A model generated the notes under the pieces. The model was given only the letters and a program-made list of their open reading frames with translations, was not told the origin of the DNA and did not search any database. A stretch of 64,000 nucleotides of DNA, from the NCBI RefSeq assembly GCF_000516985.1, contig NW_006917095.1, positions 2,237,077 to 2,301,076 on the forward strand, read 5' to 3'. Shown here in pieces: positions 59,321 through 64,000 of this stretch (positions are counted from its first letter, which is position 1; each line of letters opens with the position of its first letter). Source of the DNA: Pestalotiopsis fici W106-1 (lineage: Eukaryota > Ascomycota > Sordariomycetes > Amphisphaeriales > Sporocadaceae). Both the position numbers and the translations under genes were made by a program.

Positions 59321-61152
59321 TCAGCTTCTGGCTTGGCACTTCATGTACATCTCCGCCCTCGGCCGCCCTGCGCCCATTCGATTGTAAATCAAGTCTGGGA
59401 GGGGATCATCAATCTTTCTTCCTGTTTTGTCGCACATGTGGAAGTCATAAGAGGCGATGAACAAAACATTAGCTACCACAACATTCAGCTCGGCAAACTA
59501 CAACTTATCAGTTTCGTTTACTTCTTTGTAAAATGAGGGGAAACGTTGGAAATACTCTTCTGGCAGCTATACAAAATGATTAGCATCTACGCTCATCAGC
59601 TGAGGTTGATGGGCGACTTACGACAAGGGTGATTCCCTGAACCCCAACCTAGATAGGAATGAGGAACATTTACCCCTTCTGCTCTGGCTCCAGAAAATCG
59701 ATCCGGATCCCATTTGAGGGGCTCGGTGTAGATACCCTCACTCATATGAGCATCTGCTGTAGCGTGAATCTACATCAAGTCGGGGTTTTCCATCAGCACT
59801 CGCGATTCCATTATGCAATGACACCGTGAAAAAGCACTACCGAAAAAGGGCAACTTACCGCAAGACTATTATTAGGCACAACCTGATGAGTGCCTCCAAT
59901 GGACATGTCCTTTCCGCTGATATTCTTGCGCACAACAGCTCCTGCCATTGTAAATCTAATGCTTTCTTTTATGGTCAACTGCAAAATAGGAAATTGAGTT
60001 TCCCATTCTTTGAGTGAGAAACGTTGAAAAACGTCCAGAAGAGGCTCCGAGTCTGATAATCGATGTCTATCAATAGTGTCATTGACTTCTTTCTTGACTT
60101 TTGCCAGCCATGCTGGGCTCTTTGCCAGGCAGCATAAATTCCAAGTAGTCGCAAGAGTCGTGTTGAATACGCCCGCAAGGATGGCACCAATGACGATCTG
60201 CTTACCCGAAATTAGTAAATGTATCATTTTTCACATAGGACCAGTCAGAGATTATACCAGTGATATCATGCCATCGCTGAAACCCTCATCAATGGTCTTT
60301 TGCAACATATCCGTGTCTCGTTTGGCCCCTGCTCGCCGCTTCTTGACGATACCCTGGATAGTAAAGTGAAGTCTCGCATATCCAACCATCTTCCCGAGCT
60401 TGGAGGGAGTGGGTAGCCAGGGGAACAAGACATCAATATACGGGCTATCTTCCAACGGACCATAAACGTTCAAGGTCTTTTGCAGCAACTGAGGATCGCT
60501 GGCAATATCATGCGCCCCAGCCATACGATGCGTGAGCTGATAGATGAGAGATCCTATGAACTTGAGAGGGTCAATTACACCCGCGACGCCAATTTTCCGG
60601 AGCGCGTTGTCCGAGTCGGTTACAAGATGGTGTAAGTTCGTCGACAGGTGATCCTCTTGCGCACATCGCTTGTACACAAGTGAGCTCTTCCGCGTGTTGG
60701 CACTGGTCAACTCGTCGACATTGAGAAATGCTCCAAAAAGTGCCATGAACCTGGACAATTAGCGACTAAACTGCTATGCTTGTATAGAATTGAAAGAATC
60801 AAAGCATTGCTTACCCAGCACTGGGATCCAGCCCTCTGGCAGTCAGAAAACTTGTCCTCGCTGCTTCACCAGACAAGACCACAATGTGATTTCCGCCGTA
60901 CCAGAAGCTAAAATGTCCATTGCTGCTCTGCTTTACTCCCCTTTCCAAATAATCGGCACGGGATGATGAGAATGGATGCAGGCCAAAGACGGCATTATGG
61001 CCCTTGTAGAGTTCCGGAGCATTTGAGGGTAGCGAGGGCCGTAATCGAAGAATGAATCGCAAGACAAGGGCGAAAATTATTACCACAACCACAGCAAGTT
61101 GGTTCTGAGATTGAGCACGAAGCTTGTCCAGTAGGCCCACCAATAACGCCAT
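59321..61152 (-). CDS. Cytochrome P450, apparently disrupted at the haem loop
   Basis: Four exons are clear: 61152..60815, 60750..60258, 60197..59859 and 59769..59622. They encode an N-terminal membrane anchor (LAVVVVIIFALVLRFIL), the helix-I region (IGAILAGVFNTTLATTW), the ExxR motif ESIR, the DPDRF element and the start of the haem loop, GWGSGNHPC. In an intact gene the loop would continue with a short stretch such as xGMRF. Instead a GTAAGT donor follows. The conserved tail (FAELNVVVAN to the stop at 59321) lies 124 nt further on. The TAG acceptor directly before it gives the wrong phase, and the other acceptors reach a stop within about 25 codons. The gene is therefore probably a recent pseudogene or makes a truncated protein. 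The substrate is unknown. Confidence 0.8.
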
Positions 61153-62483
61153 TTCACACAATAGACAACACAACAAACACAATAACAAAACAGCAATATT
61201 TAGGTAATGCTACAGATTATTCGGCATGTACTAGCCGTATATATACGAATATATCGTGACAATAATTCAAAGAGTGCAGGTGGAAATGCTCAAGCTGTCT
61301 AACGTAAGCGCATCGCGTACACGATGCTTACATGAGCTAATGCAGGTTCTTATGCAGGAGTTCCTCGCCGCAGTCAATAGTTCAGACAGACGTGGCCACT
61401 GATTTTGAGGCAGGGGCCAGGGCAGACAAGCCAACATTCAGGTCTGCCGTGGCAGGCATGAACTAGCGATCGTACTTGACAGAGATCTTCATCTCGAAGT
61501 TAACATGTCTCGCCTGTTGATGGCGATCAACTTCCGGCCGGTTCTTTTTTTTTGCAGATACGGTCCTGCCACTTTTCATAGAACTGGTTCCTATTAACTC
61601 GCAGGAAAGATCTACGCGGACGTTGATGCCCAAGTACTTTGTTTACGTAGGTAGTCTGCCCGCTCCAGGAACTGGTTATAAATACAAGGTAATCCCAAAC
61701 ACATTGACCTCTGGAAACTTCCGCTGCGCCAAGGAACTCATCCTCATTGAGCCAGCCATACACACCCAGATGTCCACCAAACTCTTTGGGATCCTCTACA
61801 ATCATTCTCTGTCACCACTAACTAGACTTCTTGCCACCAACAACTGGACTTACTGTCAATAACGCCGAGTATCTCATTGCAGGAGGATGCATCGGCCACA
61901 GACCCAAATCTCAGGCCTTCAGCCGAGGTCGCATTCCGGACTCGGTCTCTGCCGCTATTAACAAGGCTTGATTTTTTTTATTTTCTTTAAATTATTATTT
62001 TTGGGCGCTATCGAGTCACAACGGTAGCGTTGACGATGATATCCTCCCACTATTGAAATGCCTGTCAGCCTTTTCTCGGAGGAGTACTTTAGGACCTGCA
62101 GATAAACTGAACAAAATCAACTCGGTTCTCAACCAGTTATAGGAGACAACAGAATCAAGGGTCTCAAAAGCATCGGAACTTTCAACACCAAAACCTCAAG
62201 AAAAAAAAACGCGGAAAGGCAGCAAATATTTGAAGTACAGGGCGAGGCACTTGTGGTCGAGCGTGGGGAATTCGTCCACAGTTTTGTCAACGGTGCGTGC
62301 AGTACGGGAATTTTTCAGGGCGCAGATCTTTCGGCAAGGGGGAAAAAAGGTCACGATCGAATAATGGATGTGATGTCCATCCGAAAGAAAAGTCTGTTTA
62401 TTATCGCCTCGATATTACAAGACAATAATAAAAAATCTATCGATAACCAGAAGCCTGCTATGTACCTGTTGTAATGAAATGAC
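61153..62483. other. Intergenic region between P450 and xylulokinase
   Basis: About 1.3 kb with no supported gene. Two overlapping open frames around 61,530-61,860 on opposite strands show no family features. A TATATATA run at 61,238-61,245 lies 86 bp before the P450 start and could be its TATA box. An imperfect palindrome lies at 61,304-61,331. Confidence 0.4.
61238..61245 (-). promoter_or_regulatory. TATA-like element of the P450 gene
   Basis: The symmetric core GTATATATAC is 86 bp upstream of the ATG at 61152. Its position suits a core promoter. Motif evidence only. Confidence 0.4.
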
Positions 62484-64000
62484 CTAGTTGTGAGCGACTT
62501 GTAGAATCTTGCTCTCCATCTCTCCAAATGCGCCGAGCACGTCTCCATACTTTTCAAAGACACCCTCCCGGTATCCCTGGCCAACTCTCTCGATAGCCCC
62601 CTTCTCGGTCCACCTCTTGCCAATGAGCTCGTCAAAGCTCTCGCCTTCGCTTCTTTCCAGAGCCCAGACAGCCTTGTAAGCACCGCCTAGAGCGCAGGCG
62701 TTGCCGCCCACATCGAGCTTGTAGACTCCGTCAACACCTCCTAATACATCACCGATCACGCGCTGGATTGCCGGGTTGAGGGAACCACCACCAACAAGGT
62801 AGATGCGGCGCGGCTGAGCGGGCAGTTTACCATGGCCCGAGACGAGGTTCTGCGAACGCAGGCGCATCGAGAGGGCCTGCGACTCGACAATCGCTCGTGC
62901 GTCAAGCGAAGAGTCCCAACCTTGCGTTTCCTCGTGTAGATCCGAGCCGTCCTGCTTGGATGTGTATCTCCAGGTTCCCGCCTTGATGTTGGGAACGATT
63001 TCGGGCAGGGGAAAGTATAGACCCAGCTTTGCGCGGTCGCCCGAGTCGGGGGTGACGCCCAGCGCAGGCGTGTCCAACACATTCTTGTTGAATGTGGCCC
63101 AGGGGTCGGTCGCGTCGCTGGGCTTCTCCAAGGTATCGCGCACAATTTCCCGAGCAAGTCCACCGTTCTTGTAGCACAGCATAAACATGTACTGGCCGGG
63201 GTTGGCCGGGTGGTTCATAAAGTGGTACGACGGGTCCGGCTTGTACGTCGGCGTGACCATGAGGAATGTCGTCGAGGTGCCGAGCGAGACGATGGCGTCG
63301 AGCGGTCGCAGCGGCAGCGCCATAATGGTGGCCGGGTTATCGCCCGTGAACGGGGCGACCTGGCATGCCTTGCTGAAGCCGTACTTGGTGACAAAGTAGG
63401 ACGAAATGGCGCCCATGCTGCCGCCACCGTCCTGGCGCGCCTCGCCCAGCTTCTGGCGCAGCTCCGGCACGGCGTCCTTGGAGCCGGCCGTGAGCTCGAG
63501 CAGCGACTCGTCCCATTTGTGGTTTGGAATATCCCAAAGATTCATGCCGGTGACGTCACCAATATCCAGAGGCGCGATCGTGCCCAACAGTACCGACGCC
63601 AGAAACGAGGATACGAGGGATATCCGCGCAGTCTCGGAGTAAACCTGTGGTCTTCTCCTGCGCATGCGCAAGATTTGTGTTCCAGTAAATCGCTGGCCAA
63701 GATATTAGTGATTGCTCTCGAATGCATTCAGTAATCATTTTGACTTACATGGTGAGCTGAGCTACCGGTCACCTCTGCCAGCTTCTCCGCATTGCCAAGA
63801 TGGCTGTCGAACAAGTCGCACTCCTTCTGGGTGCTGTGATCCTGCCAGTTGGGCCCAAACTCGTAGGCAAAGACATGGTTGAGCTGCTCATGGAGGGTCT
63901 TGCCACCGTCCAATGCTCCCAAGGCGCCCTCGGCGTGGGCGTTCCAAAAGACGCTGCCATGCTGCTGGCACGAACCGGAAATACCGCGAATGTTCTCAAC
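62484..64000 (-). CDS. D-xylulose kinase (FGGY family), 5' part outside window
   Basis: The 3' part of a xylulokinase gene: exon 63692..62484 and an upstream exon from the window edge to 63749, at least 486 residues. The intron is GT-AG (GTAAGT to GGCCAG) and joins SSAHH to RFTGTQ in frame. [14 protein letters not shown], near the edge, is the substrate-binding part of the first FGGY domain. The second domain has [29 protein letters not shown] and the nucleotide-binding end [15 protein letters not shown] with [13 protein letters not shown]. The enzyme phosphorylates D-xylulose to D-xylulose 5-phosphate, feeding the pentose phosphate pathway after xylose or arabinose uptake. The protein should start several dozen to about a hundred residues beyond the right edge. 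Confidence 0.93.

Noticed and set aside
61527..61862. Two overlapping open frames on opposite strands, considered as a small gene
   Set aside because: Neither shows family features, and their overlap makes both unlikely without transcript evidence.
1..64000. tRNA, rRNA, CRISPR and telomere-repeat signals
   Set aside because: I looked for B-box-like GGTTCGAATCC contexts, rRNA-like blocks, spaced direct repeats and TTAGGG arrays, and saw none that hold up. A tRNAscan or covariance search would be decisive.

Overview
This window looks like nuclear DNA of a filamentous ascomycete, most likely a Sordariomycete and probably Hypocreales. Genes are interrupted by short (about 50-110 nt) GT-AG introns with CTAAC/CTGAC-type branch sites. 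Housekeeping genes have clear fungal orthologues, there are Zn2Cys6 regulators, a GH75 chitosanase and a DUF3632 gene, and one repeat is mutated in the manner of RIP (repeat-induced point mutation). All exon maps below were built by hand from splice signals and reading frame; nothing was searched against a database.

1-23.7 kb is gene-dense. In order: an Arl3/ARFRP1-type GTPase, exosome subunit Rrp45, splicing factor Cwc15, a small EthD-domain protein, an EBP-type sterol isomerase, a PEBP-family protein, a Zn2Cys6 regulator, a secreted GH75 chitosanase, the ribosome-assembly factor Kri1, a Rab5/Vps21-type GTPase, the phosphatidylinositol 4-kinase Pik1 and a second, larger Zn2Cys6 regulator. 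Three of these genes act in Golgi/endosome traffic (Arl3, Vps21, Pik1) and three in RNA or ribosome metabolism (Rrp45, Cwc15, Kri1). They are not arranged as a cluster.

23.7-53.8 kb is almost empty of coding sequence. The only convincing gene is a TALE homeobox regulator at 29.6-31.0 kb, with about 5.9 kb of non-coding DNA downstream and about 22.7 kb upstream. The desert has ordinary base composition, many homopolymer and microsatellite tracts and one 100-N assembly gap. It also holds a 3.15-kb, very AT-rich DNA transposon relic (40,590-43,742) with 57-bp terminal inverted repeats and a TA target duplication.

53.8-64 kb is an accessory-like segment. It holds a caspase-like protein fused to a degenerate rhodanese domain, a DUF3632 protein, a cytochrome P450 whose haem-loop region appears disrupted, and the 3' part of a xylulokinase gene that runs off the right edge.
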